From Promicromonospora sp. AC04 (lineage in GTDB: Bacteria; Actinomycetota; Actinomycetes; Actinomycetales; Cellulomonadaceae), in the NCBI RefSeq assembly GCF_003058225.1, contig NZ_QBUG01000002.1:743774-807773 (forward strand): a stretch of DNA of 64,000 nucleotides, written 5' to 3'. This document shows positions 54,396 to 62,938 of the stretch, in pieces. The notes under the pieces were generated by a model that was not told where the DNA came from, did not search any database, and saw only the letters and a program-made list of their open reading frames with translations. The translations under genes were made by a program, and so were the position numbers. Numbering within the stretch: the first letter of the stretch is position 1; each line of letters begins with the position of its first letter.

Positions 54396-55277
54396 TCAGC
54401 CCTGCGGGTCGTGACCGGATGACGGCGAGGCGAGGCGCGATCCCGCCGGACCCAACGCCCGCGCCAGGAACTTCCCCGAGATCGCGGCGAACCGCTCCGG
54501 CGCGTCCCGGCGCACGAAGTGCGACGCGCCGTCGACCACAGCGAGCCGGGCGCCGCACCCGGCGAGCATCCGCCGGTGCCTGGCCGTCATGCCGACCTCT
54601 GGCGCGACTCCCCCGGTGACGACCAGCACATCCACCTCGGCGGCCACGAGGCCGCGCACCAGGTCGGGCCACGGCGGCGTCGGGATGACGTCGCCGTTGC
54701 GCACGAGCACGGGGTCGGCGTCGTGCTGCGCCCGCGCCCAGGCGGGCAGCTCGCGCGGGTCCCATCCCGGGTGCGCGACGCCGCCCCGCACCTCCAGCCC
54801 ACTGAGGGACAGCGACTGCCGGGCCACGAGGTCCTCGTATGCCTGCTCGGCGACCGCCCGGTCCTGGTGCGGCGTGACCGGGAGGCGCCAGAACGGGTCC
54901 TCGAGCAGCACGCCCGCCACCCGTTCCGGACGTTGCGCCGCGGCCGCTGCCGCGACACCGCCCCCGGCGGAGTGCCCGAACAGCACGAGCGGCCCGGTCG
55001 TACCCGGGTGCGCGTCCCCGTCCAGGTCGTCGAGGACCGCGAGGAGGTCCTCGGTCAGCCGGTCGCCCGGGTGCAGCTCATCGGCCGGGTCCCAGCGTGG
55101 TGAACGACCGTGCCCACGCAGGTCAGGGGCGAGGACCTCCCAGCCGTCCGCCGCCCACCCGTCGGCCGCGGCCTGCAGCGTGGGGCCGCTCTCCATCATC
55201 CCGTGCACGGCGACCACGGTCCCGCGCCGGGTTCCCCGCGCGCCGGTGCGCGTCACGTGCAGCCCGACACGGCTCAC
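54396..55277 (-). CDS. alpha/beta hydrolase
   Basis: 293 residues from GTG 55277, with GGAGGA seven bases before; a frame extends to 55382 but with a weak ribosome site. The nucleophile elbow is LVLFGHSAGGGVA, the oxyanion region VVAVHGMMESG, and the His is in VDGASHFVRRDAPERF. It hydrolyses an unknown ester or amide. It is divergent from the LplB/LplC operon, and a LacI operator (55345-55358) lies in its leader, so it may be switched with that operon, perhaps deacylating sugars. Confidence 0.88.
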   Translation of the reverse strand: MSRVGLHVTRTGARGTRRGTVVAVHGMMESGPTLQAAADGWAADGWEVLAPDLRGHGRSPRWDPADELHPGDRLTEDLLAVLDDLDGDAHPGTTGPLVLFGHSAGGGVAAAAAAQRPERVAGVLLEDPFWRLPVTPHQDRAVAEQAYEDLVARQSLSLSGLEVRGGVAHPGWDPRELPAWARAQHDADPVLVRNGDVIPTPPWPDLVRGLVAAEVDVLVVTGGVAPEVGMTARHRRMLAGCGARLAVVDGASHFVRRDAPERFAAISGKFLARALGPAGSRLASPSSGHDPQG

Positions 55278-55610
55278 CGCTGACTCCTCCCGTCCTGCGG
55301 GCACCGCGACGGTGGGCCGCGGCGCTGCGCTGCGCCCATCCCGAGGAAAGCGCGTTCCATATTGAAGCAGATCCTCGCTCATCCCGGCGCCGGGCGCCGG
55401 AACTTTCCACTCTGTCAGTTGTTCTGGTCAACGGAACGCGCTTTCCATTCTTTCTTGACACGGCCGTTCCGACGCCCATAGCGTGCACGTTGCACCGACC
55501 GCACGATCGAATCCAGCACCGAATCTTCGACGAAGAAGAGAGCCCGCCGTGGACCCACGAACACCTGACCGGACACCGCCGGACCCCTTCCTCGGCGGAA
55601 GTGCACGGCG
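55278..55610. promoter_or_regulatory. divergent control region with two mirror-image LacI operators and a consensus promoter
   Basis: GGAAAGCGCGTTCC (55345-55358) and its exact reverse complement GGAACGCGCTTTCC (55433-55446) stand 88 bases apart. A -35 TTGACA (55455-55460) and -10 TAGCGT (55479-55484) follow the second site and drive the LplB gene, leaving about 120 bases of 5' leader. The LacI at 60251 is the likely binder. No other gene is seen here. Confidence 0.65.
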
Positions 55611-56591
55611 ATGAGCACCGACCTCGGCGCCGCGAGCAACACCTTCGCGGCCACCGGATCCGAACGAGGCAGGAGCCGGCAGAAAGGGCGCGGCCGCGAC
55701 TACGGCCTCGTGATCCTGGCCGCCCCCGCCGTCGTCCTCCTGCTGGTCTTCGCCTACGGCCCGATGGCCGGGCTGGTGGTCGCGTTCCAGGACTTCAACG
55801 TGGCCGACGGCGTCTTCGGGTCACCTTGGACCGGCCTGGAGAACTTCGAGTTCTTCTTCACCTCGGGCGGCGCCGGCCGGATCCTGTGGAACACGCTGTT
55901 CCTCAACGTCCTGTTCCTCGCCGCGACCCTCGCCTCGGGCGTCCTGCTCGCCATCATGCTCAACGAGATCCGCGGCCACGTGACGAAGCGGTTCTTCCAG
56001 TCGGTGATCTTCGTGCCGTACTTCGTGTCGCCGATCGTCGTGAGCATCTTCCTGCAGGCGTTCCTCGCCGGACCGAGCGGGCGCGGCGGCCTGGTGAACG
56101 ACCTCACCGACGTCTTCGGGCTGCCGTCCGTCTCCTGGTACACCGAGCCCGGGCCCTGGCCGTGGATCCTGACCGCCGTCAAGGTCTGGCAGATGGGCGG
56201 CTACATGAGCGTCATCTTCCTCGCGGCCATCACCGCCATCCCCGAGGAGGTGTACGAGGCGGGCGTGATCGACGGCGCGAGCCGCGCGCAGATGGCTCTG
56301 CGGATCACCCTTCCGCTGCTCAAGCCGACCGCCGCGATCCTCCTCGTGCTCGGCGTCGGCCGGATCTTCTACGGCGACTTCGGCACCATCTACGCGATCG
56401 TCGGCGACAACGGCACCCTGTTCTCCACCACCGACGTCATCGACACCTACGTCTTCCGGGCGCTGCGCACCATCGGCGACTTCGGCACCACCGCCGCGAT
56501 CGGCCTGTTCCAGTCCGTCGTCGGCTTCGTGCTCGTGGTGGTCGCCACCCTGGTCCAGCGTCGCTACGCGAAGGAGACCTCGCTGCTATGA
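55611..56591 (+). CDS. carbohydrate ABC transporter permease, LplB type
   Basis: 326 residues with six membrane segments after a basic N-terminus; the EAA motif is VYEAGVIDGASRAQMAL. LplB-type permeases work with complex or uronate-containing oligosaccharides, including rhamnogalacturonan products in Bacillus. First gene of the operon LplB-LplC-binding protein-dehydrogenase-LacI. The next gene overlaps it by ATGA. Confidence 0.93.
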   Translation: MSTDLGAASNTFAATGSERGRSRQKGRGRDYGLVILAAPAVVLLLVFAYGPMAGLVVAFQDFNVADGVFGSPWTGLENFEFFFTSGGAGRILWNTLFLNVLFLAATLASGVLLAIMLNEIRGHVTKRFFQSVIFVPYFVSPIVVSIFLQAFLAGPSGRGGLVNDLTDVFGLPSVSWYTEPGPWPWILTAVKVWQMGGYMSVIFLAAITAIPEEVYEAGVIDGASRAQMALRITLPLLKPTAAILLVLGVGRIFYGDFGTIYAIVGDNGTLFSTTDVIDTYVFRALRTIGDFGTTAAIGLFQSVVGFVLVVVATLVQRRYAKETSLL

Positions 56592-57517
56592 CCATCGTCG
56601 AAGCCGGCGTCCGCCCCCGGCCCGTCTCCACGACGCCGCCCACGGGCCCCCGCGCCCGGAAGCGGCAGCGCCCCGAGCCCTTCACGGTCATCAGCTACGT
56701 GGGCGTGATCGCCTTCGCCCTGATCTGCGTCGTCCCGTTCTGGATGATCATCGCGGGCTCCCTCACTGCGGAGTCGTCGCTCTCGCAGCGCGGGTACTCG
56801 TTCTGGCCGGACCCGTTCTCGCTGGACGCGTACACGACGATCTTCGCCGGGTCGCGAGTCTGGCTGTCCTACGGCGCGACGCTGTTCATCACGGTGGTCG
56901 GCACGGTGATCGCCGTCGCCGCGACGTCGGGCATCGCCTGGGTGATCGCGCGCGGGCTGCCCTGGATGAGCCGGCCGCTGGCGGTGTTCGCCTACATACC
57001 GATGCTGTTCACGGGCGGCCTCGTGCCCATGTACATCCTGATCACGCAGGTGCTGCAGCTCCGGGACTCGTGGTTCGCCGTGATCCTGCCGCTGGTCATC
57101 GCGCCGTTCCTCGTGTTCGTGCAGGTCAGCTTCTTCCGGGCGACGCCGCAGGAGATCCTCGACGCCGCCCGGATCGACGGCGCCGGCGAGCTGCGGATCT
57201 TCTTCCAGGTGGTGCTGCCGCTCTCGAAGCCGGTCATCGCCGTCATCGCGCTGTTCTACGCGGTGACCTTCTGGAACGAGTGGTTCCACGCCCTGCTCTT
57301 CATCAGCGAGCCCGCCAAGTACCCCTTGCAGCTCGTGCTCCAGAACCTCATCACGAGCGTCGCCAACGCGGCCGACCTCGGGACCACCACCGCCGCTCCC
57401 GTCTACCAGATGCGACTGGCGATGACCGTCATCACCATCGGCCCGATCCTCCTCGCCTACCCCTTCGCCCAGCGCTACTTCGTCAAGGGCCTCACCCTCG
57501 GCGCGACCAAGGGCTGA
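56588..57517 (+). CDS. carbohydrate ABC transporter permease, LplC type
   Basis: 309 residues; ATG overlaps the stop of the LplB-type gene. Six membrane segments, EAA motif ILDAARIDGAGELRIFF followed by VVLPLSKPV, and the usual ending QRYFVKGLTLGATKG. It completes the channel with the LplB-type permease. As in the other importers here, no ATPase gene is present in the operon. Confidence 0.93.
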   Translation: MTIVEAGVRPRPVSTTPPTGPRARKRQRPEPFTVISYVGVIAFALICVVPFWMIIAGSLTAESSLSQRGYSFWPDPFSLDAYTTIFAGSRVWLSYGATLFITVVGTVIAVAATSGIAWVIARGLPWMSRPLAVFAYIPMLFTGGLVPMYILITQVLQLRDSWFAVILPLVIAPFLVFVQVSFFRATPQEILDAARIDGAGELRIFFQVVLPLSKPVIAVIALFYAVTFWNEWFHALLFISEPAKYPLQLVLQNLITSVANAADLGTTTAAPVYQMRLAMTVITIGPILLAYPFAQRYFVKGLTLGATKG

Positions 57518-57564
57518 ACCCGCACCGCACGTCGCACGACCACACACTTACGAGAGGAAGCACC

Positions 57565-59133
57565 ATGGCTCAGCTCATCGACGCCGCTGGCCGGTCACGG
57601 CCGCTCTCCCGGCGAGGTTTTCTCGCCGGAACGGGCGGCGTGCTCGCCGCCATGACCCTGATGGCCTGCGGGAACGGCGGGGCGAGCAGCAGCTCGTCGT
57701 TCGGCCTCCTGCTCCCGGGGGACGTCCCGCCCCAGTGGGACCGCGTCCGCGCGGCCGTCAACACGAAGCTCAAGACCGACCTCGGGTTCGAGCTCCAGCC
57801 GTCCTTCATCAACTGGACCAACTACGCCGCGCAGTCCCTGCTGAAGTTCACGGCGGGCGAGGACTTCCAGACGGCGCTCTCGGCGCGCTGGCTCAACATC
57901 GCCCAGCTCATCGAGTCGAACGCGCTCGAACCCCTGGACGACGCCCTGGCAAGCGGCAAGTACCCCAACCTCACGGGCGCCGTCGACCAGAGCGCGTTCG
58001 ACGCCAACCGCTGGCCCGACGGCTCGATCTACGGCATCCCGGCCGTGAACAGCGCCGCGCGCATCCACCACGTGGTCGCGCGCGGTGACCTCGTCGACAA
58101 GTACGCCGGCGGGAGCATCGAGACGTTCGACCAGCTGGAGAAGTTCTGGTACGACGTGCAGCAGAAGGAGGGCATCCCGGGCTACATCAACCGGAACTCG
58201 CCCTTCGACGTGCTGGGTGCTCCGACCGGCGCGCTGTACCCGCAGGGCTGGGAGACGCCGGACCTCCTCCCGATCTACTTCTCCAGCGACTCCCTCATGT
58301 TCGTCCCGTCCCGGGACGCGGCGACGACGGGCTCGACCGACGCGGTGCCCTTCTGGGAGTACGAGCCGTACGTCGAGTCGCTGCACCGCGTCCGCAAGTA
58401 CTACGAGGACGGCATCATCAACGCCGACCGGCTCAACGCCGACCCGGCCACGCTCAAGTCGCAGTTCGACGGCGGTGGCGCCGCCACCTGCTGGGGCATC
58501 ACCGACGGCCTTGACACCGCCGGGCACCTCGACCTGCTCGAGAAGGCGGTCGAGGGCGCCTCGCTCGTGACGCTGCTCCCGTTCCGCGACGGCCTGTCGG
58601 CGAAGCCGAACCAGACCTTCCAGGCCGACAACCTCGTCGTCGTGAACGCCGCGGCGGCCGACAGCGAGTCCGCGCTGCAGCTCCTGGACTGGGTCTCCGT
58701 CCAGGAGAACCACGACCTCCTGCAGTACGGCGAGGAGGGGACCGACTGGAAGGCGGTCGGCGACGACGCCTACGAGCAGGTCAGCGACTACGCGAACTTC
58801 CCGGGCTACGCGCTGAGCTGGCGCATCCCGCTCGAGCGCAAGTACTCGCGGATGTCCGAGAGCGAGGAGACCTGGTTCGACTGGTCCAAGGACTACGACA
58901 ACTTCACGCTCGACCCGTTCGCCTCGTTCATCCCGGACCTGACCGAGGTCGAGAAGGAGCACGCCCAGATCACGGCGGCGATCACCGAGTTCGGCAACCC
59001 GCTGTTCGCCGGCGCGGTCGACGTCACCGAAGGGCTGGACAAGCTCAAGAGCGCCCTCGACACGGCCGGCCTGCCGAAGGTCCAGGAGGAGCTCAACAAG
59101 CAGGCCGACGCCTACCTGGCGGCCCAGAAGTAG
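57565..59133 (+). CDS. solute-binding lipoprotein of the LplB/LplC importer
   Basis: 522 residues; ATG with GAGAGGAAG before it. The N-terminus has a twin-arginine motif (SRRGFLAG) and a lipobox TLMAC (Cys35), so it is probably a Tat-exported lipoprotein. The fold is the larger LipO/family 1 type (WTNYAAQSLLKFTAGEDFQ, GIPAVNSAARIHHVV, GDLVDKYAGGSIETFDQLE). It would bind oligosaccharides for the permeases encoded upstream. A strong hairpin follows it, before the dehydrogenase gene. Confidence 0.92.
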   Translation: MAQLIDAAGRSRPLSRRGFLAGTGGVLAAMTLMACGNGGASSSSSFGLLLPGDVPPQWDRVRAAVNTKLKTDLGFELQPSFINWTNYAAQSLLKFTAGEDFQTALSARWLNIAQLIESNALEPLDDALASGKYPNLTGAVDQSAFDANRWPDGSIYGIPAVNSAARIHHVVARGDLVDKYAGGSIETFDQLEKFWYDVQQKEGIPGYINRNSPFDVLGAPTGALYPQGWETPDLLPIYFSSDSLMFVPSRDAATTGSTDAVPFWEYEPYVESLHRVRKYYEDGIINADRLNADPATLKSQFDGGGAATCWGITDGLDTAGHLDLLEKAVEGASLVTLLPFRDGLSAKPNQTFQADNLVVVNAAAADSESALQLLDWVSVQENHDLLQYGEEGTDWKAVGDDAYEQVSDYANFPGYALSWRIPLERKYSRMSESEETWFDWSKDYDNFTLDPFASFIPDLTEVEKEHAQITAAITEFGNPLFAGAVDVTEGLDKLKSALDTAGLPKVQEELNKQADAYLAAQK

Positions 59134-59155
59134 CCGCGGGCCGGCACCACAGACC

Positions 59156-59190
59156 GTCCCGGGGCCGGGTGCACCACCCGGCCCCGGGAC
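59156..59190 (+). terminator. 16-bp perfect hairpin between the binding-protein and dehydrogenase genes
   Basis: Arms GTCCCGGGGCCGGGTG and CACCCGGCCCCGGGAC with a CAC loop. Its place inside an operon suggests partial termination or 3'-end protection that keeps binding protein levels above those of the downstream genes. Confidence 0.65.
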
Positions 59191-59223
59191 CACAACCCAC
59201 TGTCACTACCCCTGAGGAGCAGC

Positions 59224-60180
59224 GTGATCGAGTACGCAGTAGCGGTCGGGTCCGACCGGCTGGCCGGACGGCTCTTCGGCCCGTCGTTCGAGGCGCTGGC
59301 GGACGTGCCCGCGAGCCGCGTGGGCGACGTCCTCACCGAGCTCGAGTCGGACGGCGCCCGCCGGACGCTCGCCCGGGCCGAGGTGCTGCTGACGGGGTGG
59401 GAGACGCCGCAGCTCACGGCCAAGGTGCTGCGGCACGCGCCCCGGCTGCGGCGCGTGATCCACGCGGGTGGCGCCGCGGACGGGCTGTTCCCGGACGGCG
59501 CGCCCGGGATCACGGCGTCGGACGTCGGGGCGGCCAACGCCCTGCCCGTCGCCGAGTACTCGCTGGCAATGGTCCTGCTGGCCAACAAGGACACGTTCCG
59601 TGCGCAGCAGCTGTACCGGGAGCGCCGCGCCTTCATCGACCGCGAGGCCGAGTTCGCGGCGTCCGGCAACTACCTGCGGACCGTCGGGGTGGTGAGCGCG
59701 TCCCGGACCGGGCGCGCCCTGGTGGAGCTGCTGCGGTCGTTCCCGACGCTCCGGGTGCTCCTGTACGACCCGTACCTCACGAGTCACGAGGCCGCGGAGC
59801 TCGGCGTCGAGCCGGTCACCCTGCCGGAGCTGATGAGCCGCAGCTCCGTCGTCACGCTGCACGCCCCGGTGCTGCCCGAGACGGTGGGGCTGATCGACGC
59901 CGGCCTGCTCGCCCGCATGCCCGACGGGGCGACGCTGATCAACACCGCGCGCGGCGCGATCGTCGACGCCGGGGCGCTCGAGCGCGAGCTGGTCACGGGG
60001 CGGATCAACGCGGTCCTCGACGTCACCGACCCGGAGCCGCTGCCGGCGTCCTCTCCGCTGTACGACCTGCCGAACGTGGTGCTGACGCCGCACATCGCGG
60101 GTTCCATGGGCACCGAGCTGCGCCGGATGGGCGATACCGCGGCCGCGGACCTCGCTCGCTACGCACGGTCCGGCCCGTGA
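59224..60180 (+). CDS. D-isomer specific 2-hydroxyacid dehydrogenase family protein
   Basis: 318 residues from GTG 59224, with TGAGGAGC before it. The nucleotide turn is TVGVVSASRTGRALV, non-canonical like the paralogue at 35878 (both have SRTGR), with catalytic Arg in INTARGAIVD, Glu in TDPEPLP and His in TPHIAGS. It would act on a hydroxy or keto acid derived from the imported sugar. It shares the operon with the LplB/LplC importer and precedes its LacI regulator. Confidence 0.9.
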   Translation: MIEYAVAVGSDRLAGRLFGPSFEALADVPASRVGDVLTELESDGARRTLARAEVLLTGWETPQLTAKVLRHAPRLRRVIHAGGAADGLFPDGAPGITASDVGAANALPVAEYSLAMVLLANKDTFRAQQLYRERRAFIDREAEFAASGNYLRTVGVVSASRTGRALVELLRSFPTLRVLLYDPYLTSHEAAELGVEPVTLPELMSRSSVVTLHAPVLPETVGLIDAGLLARMPDGATLINTARGAIVDAGALERELVTGRINAVLDVTDPEPLPASSPLYDLPNVVLTPHIAGSMGTELRRMGDTAAADLARYARSGP

Positions 60181-60203
60181 CGGAAAGCATTTCCGGATAT
60201 GAT
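60181..60203 (+). promoter_or_regulatory. operator and -10 box before the LacI gene at 60251
   Basis: CGGAAAGCATTTCCG (60181-60195) is a perfect-arm palindrome of the same class as 55345 and 55433; TATGAT (60198-60203) follows. This suggests a separate, autoregulated promoter for the LacI gene. Confidence 0.6.
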
Positions 60204-60250
60204 CTCCGGGCCACCGAACCCCCACTGAGACAGGGAAGCGAGCAGCGTCG

Positions 60251-61279
60251 ATGAACGACTCGGCACCGTCCCGGGCCGCGCGCCTTGCCGACGTGGCCCA
60301 GCTCGCCGGGGTCTCCGCGGCAACGGCGTCGCGCGCCCTCAACGGGAGCGACCGGGGCGTTCGCGAGGCCAACCGGGTGAAGGTGCTCGAGGCCGCCAAG
60401 ACGCTCGGGTACACCACGAACTTCGCGGCGCAGGCCGTCGCCAAGGGCCGGTCCCGGGGGGTGACCCTGGTCGTCAAGGGCATGCCCGACGACTTCGCCA
60501 ACCCGATCACGGCGGGCGTGGTGGCCGTCGCGCAGCGGCGCGGCCTCCCGTTCACCCTGATCTCGGCCGGTCCCGACCAGGCCGACATGGTGGAGGCCGT
60601 GAACCTCGCCCGCGGCCACCGGCCCGAGATCCTGATGATCGCCGGCGGGCGCACCAGCGACGACGCCACGATCCCCGCGCTCGTCGAGGCGCTGCAGCGC
60701 TACGAGGCCGAGGGCGGCCGGGTGGTGCTCGCCACGCAGGAGGGTCTTCCCTTCGACACCGTCGCCTATGCCAACCGGCAGGGCGGCTACGACATGGCCA
60801 CCACGCTGGTGGGCCTCGGGTACCGCGACTTCGCGGTGATCTCGGGGCTCAAGCACGGCCTCACTCAGCGCGACCGCACGGAGGGGTTCGCCGCCGGGCT
60901 GGCCGACGCCGGCATCGAGCTGTCCGCCGACCGCGTCCTGATCGGGGAGTTCACCCGGGACGCCGCCTACGCGCTGACCGGCGAGCTGCTGCGGCGCAAC
61001 ATCGCGGTGGACGCCGTCTTCGCCGTGAACGACGCCATGGCCCTCGGTGTGCTCACCTTCCTGCGCGATTCAGGTGATCCGAAGCGCGTCGCCGTCGCCG
61101 GGTTCGACGACATCAAGGCACTGCGCGACGTGACGCCCGCGCTGACCACCGTGCGGCTGCCGTGGGAGCAGGTGGCCGAGGAGGCGCTGGCCCTGGCCCT
61201 CGGGCCGCGCGGCGACGCACCACGGACCACGGTGGTCGAGGGCCACGTCATCGTCCGCGAGAGCACCCCGCCGCGGTAG
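60251..61279 (+). CDS. LacI family regulator of the LplB/LplC operon
   Basis: 342 residues. HTH LADVAQLAGVSAATASRALNG, hinge AAQAVAKGRSRGVTLVV and a sensor domain ending in AVAGFDDIKALRDVTPALTTVRLPW. GGAAAGCGC-type operators occur just before it, before the LplB operon and in the alpha/beta hydrolase leader. The recognition helix is close to that of the LacI at 24111, whose presumed site is nearly the same, so cross-talk is possible. The stop codon lies in the first unit of a 16-base tandem repeat. Confidence 0.93.
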   Translation: MNDSAPSRAARLADVAQLAGVSAATASRALNGSDRGVREANRVKVLEAAKTLGYTTNFAAQAVAKGRSRGVTLVVKGMPDDFANPITAGVVAVAQRRGLPFTLISAGPDQADMVEAVNLARGHRPEILMIAGGRTSDDATIPALVEALQRYEAEGGRVVLATQEGLPFDTVAYANRQGGYDMATTLVGLGYRDFAVISGLKHGLTQRDRTEGFAAGLADAGIELSADRVLIGEFTRDAAYALTGELLRRNIAVDAVFAVNDAMALGVLTFLRDSGDPKRVAVAGFDDIKALRDVTPALTTVRLPWEQVAEEALALALGPRGDAPRTTVVEGHVIVRESTPPR

Positions 61280-61337
61280 TCGTCTGGCGAGGAAGTCGTC
61301 TGGCGAGGTAGGCGCCTGACGAGGTAGTCGCCTGGCT
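61276..61337. repeat. 16-base tandem repeat, nearly four copies, at the end of the LacI gene
   Basis: Units GTAGTCGTCTGGCGAG, GAAGTCGTCTGGCGAG, GTAGGCGCCTGACGAG and a partial GTAGTCGCCTGGCT follow directly. The first unit includes the TAG stop. Confidence 0.8.
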
Positions 61338-61423
61338 CCGCACCCCGACGACGCTGACTTTGCGGCGCCGCTAGACCGCCGCGTGCGACCACCTACGGCA
61401 CTTGACCTGGCAAAACGCAAATG

Positions 61424-61467
61424 ACACCACTTTGGTGTTGTGCTGACACCACGCGTGGTGTCATGAT
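61424..61467 (+). promoter_or_regulatory. paired GACACCAC/GTGGTGTC operators and promoter of the RHH-DUF4097 operon
   Basis: ACACCACTTTGGTGT (61424-61438) and the perfect 20-base palindrome TGACACCACGCGTGGTGTCA (61444-61463). TTGTGC (61438-61443) and CATGAT (61462-61467) are -35 and -10 candidates with the palindrome as spacer, and the ATG follows six bases later, suggesting a leaderless, autorepressed transcript. Confidence 0.65.
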
Positions 61468-61473
61468 GACGTC

Positions 61474-62007
61474 ATGGACCTCACGCACTACGTCGACGAC
61501 CTCCAGAACCGCCTGGCCACCGTGGCCGACGCCGCGGGCGACGACGCTCGGCAGCTCGCCCAGCGTCTGACTGCGCCGCTCGACGCCGCCGTGCGCCTCG
61601 TCCTGCTCGACGCGCTCTCCGCGGCGGCGGGCGAGATCTCCGCCGAGCTCGCGCCCGGCTCGGTCGACGTCCGGCTGCGCGGTGGCGACCCCGAGTTCGT
61701 CGTCGCCGCACCCGCAGCCGTCGGCGAGCCGGCCGCGGTCACCGCACCCGCGTCGTCGTCCGCGCTGCCCCCCGCCGGGCTGTCGAACGCCGACGCCGAC
61801 GCGGGTGCCACCACCCGCACCACCCTGCGCCTGCCCGACCACCTCAAGACGCAGGTCGAGGTCGCCGCCGCCCGCCAGGGCGTCTCCGTCAACACGTGGC
61901 TCGTGCGCGCGGTCGCCGCCGCGCTCGAGCAGAGCTCCGGCTGGTCCGCCCCGCAGGCCCGCCCCGAGCAGCGCGCCACCAACCGCCACACCGGCTGGGT
62001 GCGCTGA
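61474..62007 (+). CDS. ribbon-helix-helix regulator of the DUF4097/ABC operon
   Basis: 177 residues. The N-terminal 75 residues (DLTHYVDDLQNRLATVADAA, LVLLDALSAAAGEISAEL) form an alpha-rich domain, then a Pro/Ala linker, and residues about 112-150 (TRTTLRLPDHLKTQVEVAA, GVSVNTWLVRAVAAAL) are a HicB/Arc-type ribbon-helix-helix DNA-binding unit. It probably binds the palindromes directly upstream and represses its own operon. It comes before a DUF4097 gene and a DrrAB-type exporter, an order I recall in other Actinobacteria. Confidence 0.82.
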   Translation: MDLTHYVDDLQNRLATVADAAGDDARQLAQRLTAPLDAAVRLVLLDALSAAAGEISAELAPGSVDVRLRGGDPEFVVAAPAAVGEPAAVTAPASSSALPPAGLSNADADAGATTRTTLRLPDHLKTQVEVAAARQGVSVNTWLVRAVAAALEQSSGWSAPQARPEQRATNRHTGWVR

Positions 62008-62070
62008 CCGCGCCCGCCGCCACAAGACAACGTCCGCAACCGCCCGCTCCGACCACCGCTGGAGACCCTC

Positions 62071-62913
62071 ATGCCTACTTTTCCCGCCCCCACACCCGTC
62101 CCCGTTGTCGTGGACGTTCCCTTCGGCAACCTCCACGTCGTCGCCGGGGAACGGGACGACGTCGTCGTCACCGTCCTGCCCGCCGACCCGACCAAGTCGG
62201 GCTCCGTGCGCGCCGCCGAGGAGACGCGTGTCGCCCGGGACGGCGACGCCGTCACGATCATCTACCCGGCCGCCTGGAAGCAGTACGTCCTGCCCTTCGC
62301 GGCCGGCGGCGCGATAGTCAACGTCGAGCTGCCCGCCGGCTCCGACCTGCGCGGCAAGGCAGGCTCGCTGTACTCGGAGGGCAGGCTCGGCGCCGTCGAC
62401 CTGACCCTCAACGGCGGCGACGCCCGGGTCGACGAGGCAGCCCGCATCGACCTCAAGGTCTCGGCCGGGTCCGTCATCATCGGCCGGGCAACGGGCCCAA
62501 CGAACATCAAGGCGAGCGCGGGCTCCGTGCGGGTCGACGAGGTCGCCGACGAGGGCACGATCCGGGCGAGCAACGGGACCACGACCGTCGGGTCGGTCAC
62601 CGGGACGCTGGACGTCGTCGGGGCGCACTCGGAGATCGAGGTGGGCCGCGTGCGCGGCAGCCTCACCGTCAAGTCCGCCCATGCGGGCATCCGCGTCGCC
62701 AACGTCGAGTCCGGCAGCGTCCGGCTCACCACGTCGTACGGCTCGATCGAGGTGGGCGTGCCCGAGGGCACCGCCGCCTGGCTCGACGTCACCTCGGAGC
62801 ACGGCACGGTCCGCAACCGGCTGACCCCCACCGAGGGGCCGGTCGACGACGAGGCGACCGCCGAGATCCACGCCAGCACCGGCTACGGCGAGATCATCGT
62901 CCGCCGCCCCTGA
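62071..62913 (+). CDS. DUF4097 family beta-strand repeat protein
   Basis: 280 residues made of short, regular beta-strand repeats (KASAGSVRVDEV, RASNGTTTVGSVTGTLDVVG, KSAHAGIRVANVESGSVRL, TTSYGSIEVGVPEG) as in DUF4097, a beta-solenoid of unknown function. No signal peptide or membrane segment is seen. It follows the RHH gene after 63 bases and precedes the ABC exporter genes, so it may be part of a stress or export response. Confidence 0.88.
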   Translation: MPTFPAPTPVPVVVDVPFGNLHVVAGERDDVVVTVLPADPTKSGSVRAAEETRVARDGDAVTIIYPAAWKQYVLPFAAGGAIVNVELPAGSDLRGKAGSLYSEGRLGAVDLTLNGGDARVDEAARIDLKVSAGSVIIGRATGPTNIKASAGSVRVDEVADEGTIRASNGTTTVGSVTGTLDVVGAHSEIEVGRVRGSLTVKSAHAGIRVANVESGSVRLTTSYGSIEVGVPEGTAAWLDVTSEHGTVRNRLTPTEGPVDDEATAEIHASTGYGEIIVRRP

Positions 62914-62938
62914 GCCACCCCTCGGAGGAGAAGCACCC

